Shown: one piece after another, positions 52,979 to 62,550 of the stretch
Position numbering within the stretch: the first letter of the stretch is position 1
How the letters are laid out: the number at the start of each line of letters is the position of its first letter
The notes under the pieces: model-generated
Database searches by the model: none
What the model was told of the DNA's origin: nothing
Seen by the model: only the letters and a program-made list of their open reading frames with translations
Origin: Candidatus Bathyarchaeia archaeon
GTDB taxonomy: Archaea > Thermoproteota > Bathyarchaeia > Bathyarchaeales > Bathycorpusculaceae
Assembly (NCBI GenBank): GCA_030019335.1
Contig: JASEET010000001.1
Location: 186,001 to 250,000 of the forward strand
Length of the DNA stretch: 64,000 bases
Direction: 5' to 3'
Position numbers and translations under genes: made by a program

Positions 52979-54031
52979 ATGCAACTCGCAACAACAAAAT
53001 TCACCAAAAACGATCTAGCAAAATACCCTTTTCTTAAAGAAACCACAGAATACGTGAAGAAACTGGATTTAAAAATTGAAGATTTAGCAAATCCGGAATT
53101 CGCAAAAATTCTTGAACGCGCTGAAGAAAGAGTTGAAGAAGCAATATTATACGCCTTGGTCAGCAGAAAACTGCGCAATGAAGACATTGAAACCCTATCC
53201 TTTCCAACCGCAACAATGCTAGCGGTCGCAACAGAAAACTCCTTCATCAAAAAAAGATACGCTCTAGCAGAAGCAAAACAAGCCTACAACGACATGAAAC
53301 TTGAACCTAAAGAAAAAATTTTGGCAATCGCACAAAATTTCAAGTGGAAACTTACGGTAAACAACGATGCTGAAATACCCTATGAATTCACACTTCACTT
53401 CACAGATTACCTCAGAAACACAACGCACTTGCGAGAGAAAAAATGGAAACTTGTTAACCGTCTTCTATCAAAAGGAAACGTTTACTTAACAAGAAACGAA
53501 GCTGCAAGACTGCTAAGCGAAGAAGTCCGCAAACACATTGAAAAACGACTAGAAGTAAAAGAACTACCGAAACTTCCACAAAAAATAATGGAGACGGCTG
53601 AAAAAATAAAGAAATTGTCAGTGGAAAAAATAGGCAAGGCTGAAATGGAAGGATTCCCCAAAACCATAGTGCAAACAGCCTTCCCTCCATGCATCCAAGC
53701 CCTATACCAAGCATTCTCATCTGGACGCCACCTCTCGCATGTAGGCAGATTCGCATTAACCTCCTTTCTCATAAACATCGGAATGCCATCAGAAAAGGTG
53801 ATTGAACTTTTCAAAAACTTTTCAGATTATAACGAAAGAATGACCCGCTACCAAGTTGAACATATCGCAGGAGAACGAGGCTCAAGAACACGCTACATCC
53901 CACCAAAATGCGAAACATTAAAAACCCATGGAGTGTGCACAAGCCCAGACGAGTTATGCAAAATACTACACCATCCATTAGCCTACTATCGAAGAAAAGT
54001 GAAAACAGCAAAAACAGATTTCCAAAATTAA
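52979..54031 (+). CDS. priL: DNA primase large subunit PriL
   Basis: 350-residue [4Fe-4S] primase regulatory subunit. N-terminal KFTKNDLAKYPFLKETTEYV; the C-terminal cluster cysteines are visible as PPCIQAL, CETLKTHGVCTSPDELCKIL (three). Follows pcn by 13 bp. Its partner priS, adjacent to priL in several lineages, lies 9.7 kb away beyond a glycan and transposon block. Confidence 0.94.
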   Translation: MQLATTKFTKNDLAKYPFLKETTEYVKKLDLKIEDLANPEFAKILERAEERVEEAILYALVSRKLRNEDIETLSFPTATMLAVATENSFIKKRYALAEAKQAYNDMKLEPKEKILAIAQNFKWKLTVNNDAEIPYEFTLHFTDYLRNTTHLREKKWKLVNRLLSKGNVYLTRNEAARLLSEEVRKHIEKRLEVKELPKLPQKIMETAEKIKKLSVEKIGKAEMEGFPKTIVQTAFPPCIQALYQAFSSGRHLSHVGRFALTSFLINIGMPSEKVIELFKNFSDYNERMTRYQVEHIAGERGSRTRYIPPKCETLKTHGVCTSPDELCKILHHPLAYYRRKVKTAKTDFQN

Positions 54032-54104
54032 CTGTGAAAGAATAGGTTTTATATAGCAGATATAATCAACCTAACATCATTTACTAAAGGGTGAAAGAGC
54101 ATCA

Positions 54105-54839
54105 ATGGATCTTAAATCAGTAAAAGGGGATCTCGAACTGGATTCCGAAATTGGGGTGATTCTTCCCACATATTGTGAAGCAGCAAATATCGAAAAATTA
54201 ATTTATGAAATTGAATGCTTAAACTTAAATACTTCTCTATTGGTTATAGATGACTCTAGCCCTGATGGAACTGCAGACATTGTAAGGAGCCTTCAAAGGA
54301 AACATGACAATATTTTGCTTTTCGTAAGGCCAAAAAAATCTGGGCTTGGAACAGCAATAACTGATGGGTTCACAATATTTCTGTCATTAAAACATCCTCC
54401 AAAATGCATAATTACTATGGACACGGACTATTCACATAACCCTGAAGATATCATGCGTTTAGTTTTGGCTTTAGAAAATAAATACGACTTAGTTGTTGGA
54501 AGCAGATATTGTTTTCAAGGCAAAACAGTAGACTGGAGCATCGTGCGCCGTGCAATAAGCAAATTGGCTAACTTTTTAGCATCGTTGTTGATAAGAGCGA
54601 AAATACATGACTATACCAGTGGGATGCGATGCTACTCAACAAATTTGATAAAGAGTATTTTAAGAGATTTGCACAGCCAAACATATGAAATACAGATAGA
54701 AACTATAAGACAGGCGTATTTACGAAAGTTTAAGATAAGAGAGATTCCCATAACGTTCACAAATAGAAAAAAGGGAAAATCGAAACTTACTGTTAACGAG
54801 ATTAAACAGTTTATTTCTTATATTCTCCTGAAAATCTGA
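54105..54839 (+). CDS. Family 2 glycosyltransferase, dolichyl-phosphate mannose synthase-like
   Basis: 244-residue GT-A enzyme: GVILPTYCEAANIEKLIYEI, LVIDDSSPDGTADIV and the metal-binding ITMDTDYSHNPED. This subfamily moves mannose or glucose from a nucleotide to polyprenyl phosphate. No membrane helix is seen, as in the archaeal short class. First gene of a surface-glycan block. Confidence 0.9.
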   Translation: MDLKSVKGDLELDSEIGVILPTYCEAANIEKLIYEIECLNLNTSLLVIDDSSPDGTADIVRSLQRKHDNILLFVRPKKSGLGTAITDGFTIFLSLKHPPKCIITMDTDYSHNPEDIMRLVLALENKYDLVVGSRYCFQGKTVDWSIVRRAISKLANFLASLLIRAKIHDYTSGMRCYSTNLIKSILRDLHSQTYEIQIETIRQAYLRKFKIREIPITFTNRKKGKSKLTVNEIKQFISYILLKI

Positions 54840-54874
54840 AAAGACAGTCTTCAATGAGTTTCAAGGCGAATTTA

Positions 54875-55855
54875 ATGTTTCATTGGAAAGAAAACCGGGT
54901 GCTTGTCACTGGTGGTGCTGGCTTCATTGGTTCTTGCCTATGCGAAAAACTCGCAAGTTTAGGCAGTTACATAGTTATCTTTGACAATTTTTCCTCAGGT
55001 AGATACGATAATGTTGAGGGGGTCTTGAAAAAGTATGCGGATAAAGTTTGCCTGTTAAAGGGGGATTGTACAAGACTTAGCGACGTAAAAAAGGCAGTTT
55101 CCGATGTAGACGTCGTTTTTCACTTCGCTGCTAACCCGGAGGTTCGCCTAGAACTGAATGATCCGGAGAATTGCTTTGAACAAAATATTTATGCTACGCA
55201 TGTTTTGCTGGAGGCTTTGCGGCAAAATTGCCATGTTGAGAAGGTTGTTTTTGCTTCAACTTCCACCGTTTATGGCGATGTAAACATGTTTCCTACAAAT
55301 GAAAGTTATGGTCCTCTTAAACCAACTTCCATTTATGGTGCATCCAAACTTGCATCCGAAGCCTTGATTAACTCCTATGCTTATCTATACGATTTTGCTG
55401 CAGTTGTCCTAAGACTTGCCAATATTATTGGACCTAAGAGCCGACATGGAGTAATACCCGATTTTATAAAAAAACTGAGGAAAAATAAGAAAGAATTAGA
55501 GATTTTAGGCGATGGCACGCAACGTAAATCTTACCTCTACATTGACGATTGTGCAAATGCAATATTAACCCTTTGCGAAAAAAGCAACTCGCAAGTAGAG
55601 ATTTTTAACATCGGCTCCGAAGATTGGATAACTGTTTTAAGAATAGCAGAAATTGTAGTTGAAGAAATGGGGTTAAAAAATGTGAAGTTTAGGTTTACTG
55701 GCGGGGTTAACGGTGGAAGAGGATGGAAAGGTGATATTAAAAAAATGCTTCTGGACATTTCTAAACTTAAAGCGTTAGGATGGAAACCAAAATATAAAAG
55801 CGAAGAGGCTGTTAGACGAGTTACTAAACATATCCTTCTAATTGAAGGGCAATGA
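54875..55855 (+). CDS. NAD-dependent sugar epimerase/dehydratase
   Basis: About 326 residues, SDR-extended: VLVTGGAGFIGSCLCEKLAS, the active-site YGASKLASEALI (YxxxK), FHFAANPEVRLE and LGDGTQRKSYLYIDDCANAI. Likely UDP-sugar 4-epimerase. ATG 54875 has AAGGCG upstream, which I prefer over ATG 54854. Follows the GT2 gene. Confidence 0.93.
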   Translation: MFHWKENRVLVTGGAGFIGSCLCEKLASLGSYIVIFDNFSSGRYDNVEGVLKKYADKVCLLKGDCTRLSDVKKAVSDVDVVFHFAANPEVRLELNDPENCFEQNIYATHVLLEALRQNCHVEKVVFASTSTVYGDVNMFPTNESYGPLKPTSIYGASKLASEALINSYAYLYDFAAVVLRLANIIGPKSRHGVIPDFIKKLRKNKKELEILGDGTQRKSYLYIDDCANAILTLCEKSNSQVEIFNIGSEDWITVLRIAEIVVEEMGLKNVKFRFTGGVNGGRGWKGDIKKMLLDISKLKALGWKPKYKSEEAVRRVTKHILLIEGQ

Positions 55856-55879
55856 AATGCACGTGAAGAGGGGCGATTA

Positions 55880-57022
55880 TTGAAGATAGTTTTGTTCAAC
55901 TGGAGGAGCGTTCTCAATCTCAATGCTGGAGGTGCAGAGATTCACCTCTATGAAATTTTCAATAGAATAGCGGATGAGAATAACACCTGCTTAGTTGCTT
56001 CATGCGACAACAGGCAGATCACTAGTCAAGAATTGAGAGTTGGCAAATTGCATGTCACGCATGTTACTAGTCATGAGTTTTTATATCCTCTCTTTTCAAT
56101 GAGATTTTTGCCCAAAGTTCTAACAAGAAAGTTTGATGTAATAGTTGAGGATATTAGCAAAGTTCCTATCCTTTGGCCACTACTCACATCAAAATTACTT
56201 TCAATACCTTTCATAATCATTATACATCATGTACATGGAAAGACTTTATTTGAAGAATTGCCGCCCGTACTAGCGCATGTTGTGTACGTATACGAGCTCC
56301 TAATGTTGAGATTGTACACATTTTTTAAACCTTATGTTGTAACAGTATCTAAATCAACAAAATGTGAACTTAAGACAATAGGGTTCGAAGAGGGGAAAAT
56401 CTGGATAGTTTACAATGCTGTGGCCCAATCCCCCATAGCGACATCTAATTCAAAGTCCTTAGATCCTCTCATAGTCTATGTTGGGAGGGTTAAGAGGTAT
56501 AAGAGACTTGGTCACTTGCTTAAAGCAGTAAAAGAGGTGCCAAATGCCAAACTCATAATAGCGGGCAAAGGTGATAGCGATGTGTACAATGTCCTTCGGA
56601 CATTGGCTAAAGAATTGCGGCTAAACTCAAGAGTTAAGTTAGTGGGCGAAGTAAGCGAAGAAGAGAAGCAGTTGATTCTACAGAAAGCATGGATATATGT
56701 AGCAACGTCCATGAAGGAAGGCTTTGGCATAAGTGTTCTTGAAGCGCAGGCGTTCGGTGTTCCAGTTGTAGCTTATGACGTGCTAGGACTTAACGAGTCT
56801 GTGAAGAATCTGCGCTCGGGTATTCTTGTTCGTGATGGTGACATCGCAGGTCTAGCTAAGGCAATAACGCTCCTAATAAATGATTGCGTACTGAGAGAGA
56901 AACTGTCGAAGGGGGCAAGGTGCCACGCAAGCAGTTTTAGTTGGGATAGGAGCGCCTACCAGTTTCAGCTTCTGCTTAATCAAATTGCGAAGGTAAATAA
57001 TAGTAAGGTGCATTGTAGATGA
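55880..57022 (+). CDS. GT4-family glycosyltransferase
   Basis: 380-residue GT-B enzyme. N-terminal NLNAGGAEIHLYEIFNRIA, donor-site IVYVGRVKRYKRLGHLLKAV, and EGFGISVLEAQAFGVPVVAY with the EX7E motif intact. Start TTG 55880. Nucleotide-sugar donor unknown; probably adds a sugar to a lipid-linked glycan of this block. Confidence 0.9.
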   Translation: MKIVLFNWRSVLNLNAGGAEIHLYEIFNRIADENNTCLVASCDNRQITSQELRVGKLHVTHVTSHEFLYPLFSMRFLPKVLTRKFDVIVEDISKVPILWPLLTSKLLSIPFIIIIHHVHGKTLFEELPPVLAHVVYVYELLMLRLYTFFKPYVVTVSKSTKCELKTIGFEEGKIWIVYNAVAQSPIATSNSKSLDPLIVYVGRVKRYKRLGHLLKAVKEVPNAKLIIAGKGDSDVYNVLRTLAKELRLNSRVKLVGEVSEEEKQLILQKAWIYVATSMKEGFGISVLEAQAFGVPVVAYDVLGLNESVKNLRSGILVRDGDIAGLAKAITLLINDCVLREKLSKGARCHASSFSWDRSAYQFQLLLNQIAKVNNSKVHCR

Positions 57023-57141
57023 CTTGGGCTCTACGTATTATGGCAACATTACAGAGATCCTTATATGGTGCGGACCGCTGGTGATAAGCATGTTACACAT
57101 TTGCTTGGTTAAATTAGATTACCTTTGAGGTGTCTCAAAAA

Positions 57142-59385
57142 ATGAATCGAGACACGCATATTATTATCGCATACATCTTAATTGTAGCTTTTTTGTACAT
57201 ATTTTTTCCGTTAGGTTTTGAAGTTAACTGGTATCATTTTTTTGATCCTATGAGAATTGGCTTTATACCCTATGTGGACTTTCAAGTAGGATATCCGGTA
57301 TTAGGCTTTATGCCATATGGATTGTTAGCATTATTATGTCCCTCTGAACGAATTTATGGTTATGTTATGCGCTACATCAACTTGGCTCTTCTGTCAATCT
57401 CCTTATTTGCCATCTACAAAGTCGTAGATAGACATAGAGGACAAAGGGATGCCCTATTCACGCTATTAGCTCCGATACTAAGTGCGTCTATCCTTATAGG
57501 GAATCCTTACTCTAATGATGTCATAGCGCTGTGCTTTTTTTCTCTTGCCCTCTTCTTCTTGATGAGAAAGAGTCCGATGTTATGTGGGTTATTAATGGGA
57601 CTTGCCATCTTCGCAAAGCTCTATCCACTACTTCTGTTACCAATGTTTCTAGCCTTCTTTGAAAATTGGAGAGAAAGACTTTCTCTGCTTACCTCATTGG
57701 TCTTAAGTGTTTTATTGCTAAATTTTGTCTTCTTAGTTTTAAACCCTTATATGTTGTGTGAAACTTTCTTTGGAAATGCAGGAAGAGGGCCTTGGGAAAC
57801 TATTTGGGCATTTCTCAGTGGATATTATTCTCATGGGGGGGTTGAGCACACACACCCATACTTTGAGGGATTTTTTACTTATGCACAACTCGAGCAAATC
57901 TATCCTTTAACTCATGCGGATCACGCATTTTATCTTTATAGTAATAGCGCCATACCTTTAGTTATGAGTTCTTTATTACTGCTTTCATTTATTGTACCCC
58001 TTATACTTTTCACCAGAAAGAGAATCCTTAAACTTATAGGTTTATCTAGCTCTCTCTTCTTCCTAGCCTCTAAGGGCTACAGCCCTCAGTTCTCTATTTT
58101 CACGATTCCGTTACTAGCTCTAAGTGTGCCAGGTAAGAAGAAATTTGTTTTAACATCATTACTTGATGCGGCAACGATCCTACAAATGATGAATTGGTCT
58201 GGCTGGTTCGCGCCCTTTGGCGAAGGGGTGTTTCTGCTGTATGCTGTTCTTCTTCGTACGGTAGTACTTGTTTCTGCGTTTATTATTTGTTTCAACTATA
58301 CTACAAGTGGACTAAGAATGCGTAAAGTAATAGTTACACGTGTTAGGTCGTTTCTTAGCGACTTAGCACATTCTTTGCATGTGTTTTTTGCTAGTAGGCA
58401 AATAGTAAAGAGGACGGTACCACTCGTTGCACTAATTCTAGTTTTTAGTCTCCTCTTCTACACGACCTATGGAAGTTACGCAGGTAAGCTCGTGGGGTAT
58501 GACAGGGAGTTGGAAGTTAACACGTATGAGATGAACGGGATAGCCGTCACTCACGACCTAAAGGAGAGGATATACATCATAATCCCTGAGTCACTTGATG
58601 TAGGGGTAGATGCTAGCGACTGTTACATTCCTGAAGAAGAAAAAATAGGTAATACCACCCGGGTCTTCGTCATTCCATACCATAAAGGGGAGACAAACAT
58701 CTACATTAATCTGTCATATCCAGTAACCAACTTCTATATTGATGAAGTATTAATTAACGGCGACGTTAAGAAAGTAAAGGGTTCCGTCACGCTCCATCAA
58801 GAAGATTCCTCACTAACCATTACCGCTGAAAACCCAGATGAACAGAAATATTACGTCTTATACCTCTCGTGGTCTGTTAGCTTTAGAATTAATGAATCCA
58901 CAACAGTATGTGCTACACTAACCCACCTAGATGGAAATTTGAATGGGACGGTTCTCGCTTTAGTGGATGAAAGGGGGGTCTTCTTTGACTATGAATTAAT
59001 ACCCGGAGACTCTAAACCTGGGATGGTGTGGGAGAAAGTCATAAACGCATCATCCACGGATGCATTTGGCAGATACTTTACGGATTTTTTGGGTAAGAAT
59101 GTAAGTGATATGAACTTAGTAATGACATTAAAGCCTAGCACAAACGCTACGGTAAAGCTTGATGTACTCTCGTACTCCACTAATGGTAGAAAAACACAAT
59201 TACCTTTAACAGTGCAAGATAGTATTATTTGCAATGCAACAGTGTATTTGGGAGAGTTCTTTAACTTAAAGAATCCGCCTGTTGGAATAATTACATGGAG
59301 CATTCCAGTTATCGCCGCACTTTATGCCCACTATTTAGTGAGGAGAGTGAAAGTTGAGGGTATTAATAATAAGCGACACAATTGA
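57142..59385 (+). CDS. GT-C (GT87-like) membrane glycosyltransferase with exterior domain
   Basis: 747-residue membrane protein: about ten helices in the first ~430 residues, with the first-loop acidic motif PYVDFQVGYPVLGFMPYGLL typical of GT87-like polyprenyl-linked transferases. A long hydrophilic beta-rich domain follows (about 445-715, many Asn/Thr), then a terminal helix (GIITWSIPVIAALYAHYLVR) and basic end. The exterior domain is unusual for the family and I do not recognise it. Its frame overlaps the next gene by 32 bp. Confidence 0.85.
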   Translation: MNRDTHIIIAYILIVAFLYIFFPLGFEVNWYHFFDPMRIGFIPYVDFQVGYPVLGFMPYGLLALLCPSERIYGYVMRYINLALLSISLFAIYKVVDRHRGQRDALFTLLAPILSASILIGNPYSNDVIALCFFSLALFFLMRKSPMLCGLLMGLAIFAKLYPLLLLPMFLAFFENWRERLSLLTSLVLSVLLLNFVFLVLNPYMLCETFFGNAGRGPWETIWAFLSGYYSHGGVEHTHPYFEGFFTYAQLEQIYPLTHADHAFYLYSNSAIPLVMSSLLLLSFIVPLILFTRKRILKLIGLSSSLFFLASKGYSPQFSIFTIPLLALSVPGKKKFVLTSLLDAATILQMMNWSGWFAPFGEGVFLLYAVLLRTVVLVSAFIICFNYTTSGLRMRKVIVTRVRSFLSDLAHSLHVFFASRQIVKRTVPLVALILVFSLLFYTTYGSYAGKLVGYDRELEVNTYEMNGIAVTHDLKERIYIIIPESLDVGVDASDCYIPEEEKIGNTTRVFVIPYHKGETNIYINLSYPVTNFYIDEVLINGDVKKVKGSVTLHQEDSSLTITAENPDEQKYYVLYLSWSVSFRINESTTVCATLTHLDGNLNGTVLALVDERGVFFDYELIPGDSKPGMVWEKVINASSTDAFGRYFTDFLGKNVSDMNLVMTLKPSTNATVKLDVLSYSTNGRKTQLPLTVQDSIICNATVYLGEFFNLKNPPVGIITWSIPVIAALYAHYLVRRVKVEGINNKRHN

Positions 59386-60535
59386 GTTTTCTGGGGCTGA
59401 AGAATCCATTGTAACTCTGGCAAAGCTTCTTTCTCAGGCCAGAGATGTAGAATTGCGCTTCTGCTCAACACGATTTATTGATAATCGTATAGAACGCTTA
59501 TCCTTTGAAGATTCATACGTCATTAACAAAAAGAAGCCGCTTAGCATAGAGGAGCTTTACTCAACCTTGCTTAGACCTATAATTTTCACTAAAGTGCTGC
59601 GACATTGCATAGAAGTGGCAGATGTTTTTCGTCCCGACATAGTACACAGTGGGATCTTCCTCAGCTTGCTTCCAAGCATAAGTATTGCTAGGAGGTTGAA
59701 GGTTCCTGTTATAGAGCATATCCACGATTATAGGGCTTTAAGCCTAACAGATCTTCCATTTCTACACGGGAATATATCACGACTCTCTTACACGCAGGAG
59801 CTTAAATATTACATCCAAAAAATAGAATTTTACAAAGCCGTATTTGCGGTGGGTTTTAGGCGCTTTCTGAAATCTTTATACGATCAATGTAACCTCTTAA
59901 TAGCTGTCTCGAACTTTGTAAAGAAATCCTTGTCACCATATCTAAAACCACCTATAGAGGTGGTCCATAATGTGGTAGACACTGAGGGCAAAGGTCGGTA
60001 TGATAAGAGAAAGCGTGATAAAATCAGCGTAGTGTATAGTGGTAGACTTTCCCTTGCTAAGGGCTTTCCTATATTCTTAAAAGCTACGGAGATGTTACTA
60101 AGAAGCGGCACAGACATAGAGATTCATATTACGGGAAAAGGAGAGCTCGAAGCCCTTGCTCATCGGTTTGCAAATACTTACCCGAAAAAAGTGCGATTTC
60201 ATGGATACCTGCCAAGTGATGAGCTATATGATCTAATAGCGAGTTGCCATGTAACACTGCACCCATCGCTGTGGCCTGACCCATGTCCACTATCTGTTAT
60301 CAAATCAGTTAAGCTTGGAACGACAGCAGTAGCATCAAACAGAGGAGGTTTGTCAGAGCTTTTGCCACCCAAGTGCCTTTTCAAACCTAACGCAAAGGAG
60401 TTGTACAACAAGCTACTCGAGTTCATTAGAAATCCAGATGAATTTCCCCCGTCATTAGCCATCGACACAAATCCAGCAAACATCACAAATAAACTGCTCG
60501 ATATTTATAGACTCGTGACGTGTGGTAGTGTGTAA
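59354..60535 (+). CDS. GT4-like glycosyltransferase with altered EX7E motif
   Basis: 393-residue GT-B protein: VLIISDTIEFSGAEESIVTL, ISVVYSGRLSLAKGFPIFLK and HPSLWPDPCPLSVIKSVKLG. In relatives this last block is EX7E (E...E); here the first Glu is Asp and the second is Lys, so donor binding or catalysis may be lost or changed. Start TTG 59354 overlaps the preceding gene; a downstream gene follows at once. Confidence 0.88.
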   Translation: MRVLIISDTIEFSGAEESIVTLAKLLSQARDVELRFCSTRFIDNRIERLSFEDSYVINKKKPLSIEELYSTLLRPIIFTKVLRHCIEVADVFRPDIVHSGIFLSLLPSISIARRLKVPVIEHIHDYRALSLTDLPFLHGNISRLSYTQELKYYIQKIEFYKAVFAVGFRRFLKSLYDQCNLLIAVSNFVKKSLSPYLKPPIEVVHNVVDTEGKGRYDKRKRDKISVVYSGRLSLAKGFPIFLKATEMLLRSGTDIEIHITGKGELEALAHRFANTYPKKVRFHGYLPSDELYDLIASCHVTLHPSLWPDPCPLSVIKSVKLGTTAVASNRGGLSELLPPKCLFKPNAKELYNKLLEFIRNPDEFPPSLAIDTNPANITNKLLDIYRLVTCGSV

Positions 60536-61149
60536 TGTCTCATCTTTACGAGCTTGAGAGCTTCGTCATGCACTTAATCCCGAAAGATAGGAGAATTTCT
60601 GTGATTGATGTCGGTTGCGGTAAGGGCATATGGGGATACTTTCTCTGTTCATTGCGTGGGAACGTGACCTATTTATGTGGCGTAGACATCACGCCTACAT
60701 ACATGGAGTTCGTTAAGGAGAGAAATGTTTACGATGATTTAGTTTTGTGCGATTGTACTTACCTTCCATTTAGAGATAGAAGTTTTGACTTAGTACTCCT
60801 ATCAGAGGTACTAGAGCATCTCGAGAAGAAGCAAGGATATGCTGTGCTTAAGCAACTAGAGAGGATTGCAAGGCAACTAATCATAATCACTGTACCACAA
60901 GGGCTTTTGAAACAAGAAGGTGTAGGGGGAATAGACGCGGAGAGGCATCGCTCAGCTTGGTACACTAGTGAATTTAAGAAATTAGGGTATAAAGTTACTG
61001 GCATAGGATGTAGACTGGTCAAATATCACTTAGCTGAAAAACACCCTCACTTGTGGGGTGCAGCACACTACATCTTCACGCCAATCGCTTATTTAATACC
61101 GCATGTGGCAGGCTATTTGATATGTTTTAAGGAACCGTATTCTTATTGA
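60535..61149 (+). CDS. Class I SAM-dependent methyltransferase
   Basis: 204 residues: SVIDVGCGKGIWGYFLCSLR (motif I), LPFRDRSFDLVLLSEVLEHL, typical of sugar or small-molecule methyltransferases in glycan clusters. Its ATG overlaps the GT4 stop by one base. Likely methylates a glycan. Confidence 0.88.
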   Translation: MSHLYELESFVMHLIPKDRRISVIDVGCGKGIWGYFLCSLRGNVTYLCGVDITPTYMEFVKERNVYDDLVLCDCTYLPFRDRSFDLVLLSEVLEHLEKKQGYAVLKQLERIARQLIIITVPQGLLKQEGVGGIDAERHRSAWYTSEFKKLGYKVTGIGCRLVKYHLAEKHPHLWGAAHYIFTPIAYLIPHVAGYLICFKEPYSY

Positions 61150-61324
61150 GAGCATAAATGTGCGAAGATGTTAAGATTCTTGTTGAACTCATTTGGCTGG
61201 AGTTTTAGCTAACTAACATGACAAAATAGGCATTTGATTATATGTCCGATGATTTCTTTAGCTACTGTTGATTGATTAGCAGTATATCCACAGCCATCTC
61301 TAAGCGTAAGTCCTTGGCATCAGA

Positions 61325-62335
61325 TCATGTGTTGCCGTCTACCTTCCTTTCTTTGATTTTGCTCCACAGAGCTCTGCTTCCAATTATTAGTAGCGGATAT
61401 GATATGATCCATGTGATGGAGCATAGTTGGCCATAGTAATCATGGAAGGTCCAAACGTCACCACCGTTTGCTGAAATGACAAAAATGGTAACTATCCTTA
61501 GGATGTTAATGAAATAGGTGACTATGGCGCCAATTACAAAATAGATCATCCTATGCTTCCATGGAATAGCGGTTTTTTTCAAAAACAACAAGATTGTAAC
61601 AGTATAGATTAGAAGGCTTTCAACGCCTGCACATGGCCAGGCTATGCCAAATCCCCGCCAAAATCCCTGAGAATCCTTAATCGCTAAATATGGCATAGAG
61701 CCGTATACAGGATGATTACTTATGAAAGACATTCTCGTTTGATATCCCATTAGATTTAGGATGTCTGCTGCAAGATTCGTAGTGGTTGGAACGAGAATCT
61801 GAAATGGTGTGAACCTTCCGTATGGACATAGATTATCTATCGTGTATATTGCTCCAATAATCCCTAGAAAGAACACGGAAATCGAAAAATCCTTTAAGCC
61901 AATGATTCCGAATTCCGCCAGAATTATTAGACTAAAAAGTGCCGTAAAAACCAGATATTCCGTTGAGATCAGTATCCATTCTACCCATGGAATGTTGTTC
62001 TGCTTGGCTAAATCCGCAATCACGGCATTCAACCCGCAATAGTTAGCAGCAAATACGTATATCGTAGGAAGCAGAAGAGTTATGATAAAGGCAAATGTTC
62101 TTACAGATCTTAGCTTGTCCACTTTGTTTGTTTGGATTTCCTCCCAGCCCAGTATAATTTCCAGAGAAACTAGCCATAAAAAGAAGAGGTAATAGGTTCT
62201 GCCTTTCCATGTTGCCTCGAAAGAATTCGGGTATAGAAAATATAATATGAGAAATGGAACAATAAAAGAGAAGACGGGCGAGAGCTTCACTAGTATTTGG
62301 GTGTTTTTCCTGAATTTTTGTACAATGTCGAGCAT
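61325..62335 (-). CDS. Archaeosortase/exosortase-family protein
   Basis: 336 residues, about nine membrane segments. The three conserved catalytic positions are visible: Cys235 in WPCAGVESLL, Arg280 in YFINILRIVTIF and His298 in VWTFHDYYGQ. The family cleaves C-terminal sorting signals of surface proteins (PGF-CTERM in euryarchaea; others in Thaumarchaeota) and attaches a lipid. It faces the glycan operon from the opposite strand; no clear sorting-signal substrate is visible within the window. Confidence 0.9.
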   Translation of the reverse strand: MLDIVQKFRKNTQILVKLSPVFSFIVPFLILYFLYPNSFEATWKGRTYYLFFLWLVSLEIILGWEEIQTNKVDKLRSVRTFAFIITLLLPTIYVFAANYCGLNAVIADLAKQNNIPWVEWILISTEYLVFTALFSLIILAEFGIIGLKDFSISVFFLGIIGAIYTIDNLCPYGRFTPFQILVPTTTNLAADILNLMGYQTRMSFISNHPVYGSMPYLAIKDSQGFWRGFGIAWPCAGVESLLIYTVTILLFLKKTAIPWKHRMIYFVIGAIVTYFINILRIVTIFVISANGGDVWTFHDYYGQLCSITWIISYPLLIIGSRALWSKIKERKVDGNT

Positions 62336-62492
62336 CAGCAGTCCTCTGTTTCTCTTTGAAGTTCCGTATCACTATCTGACAATCGCTCAATAGCGTTATT
62401 TATGTTTAATCAATTTGGGACGAAAACAACTGAGTTCAACCATCAGAAGTTATGATGGCTTCTTTGATAAACATGAAGATTCATCTTCCGCA

Positions 62493-62510
62493 CATGTGTG
62501 TTCATTAATT
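62493..62510 (+). repeat. Left terminal inverted repeat of the IS
   Basis: CATGTGTGTTCATTAATT; exactly the reverse complement of the right end. Confidence 0.88.
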
Positions 62511-62550
62511 TGTTTTGGGCTTGTTTTTGCGATTGGGGCTTTTTCTGCCT

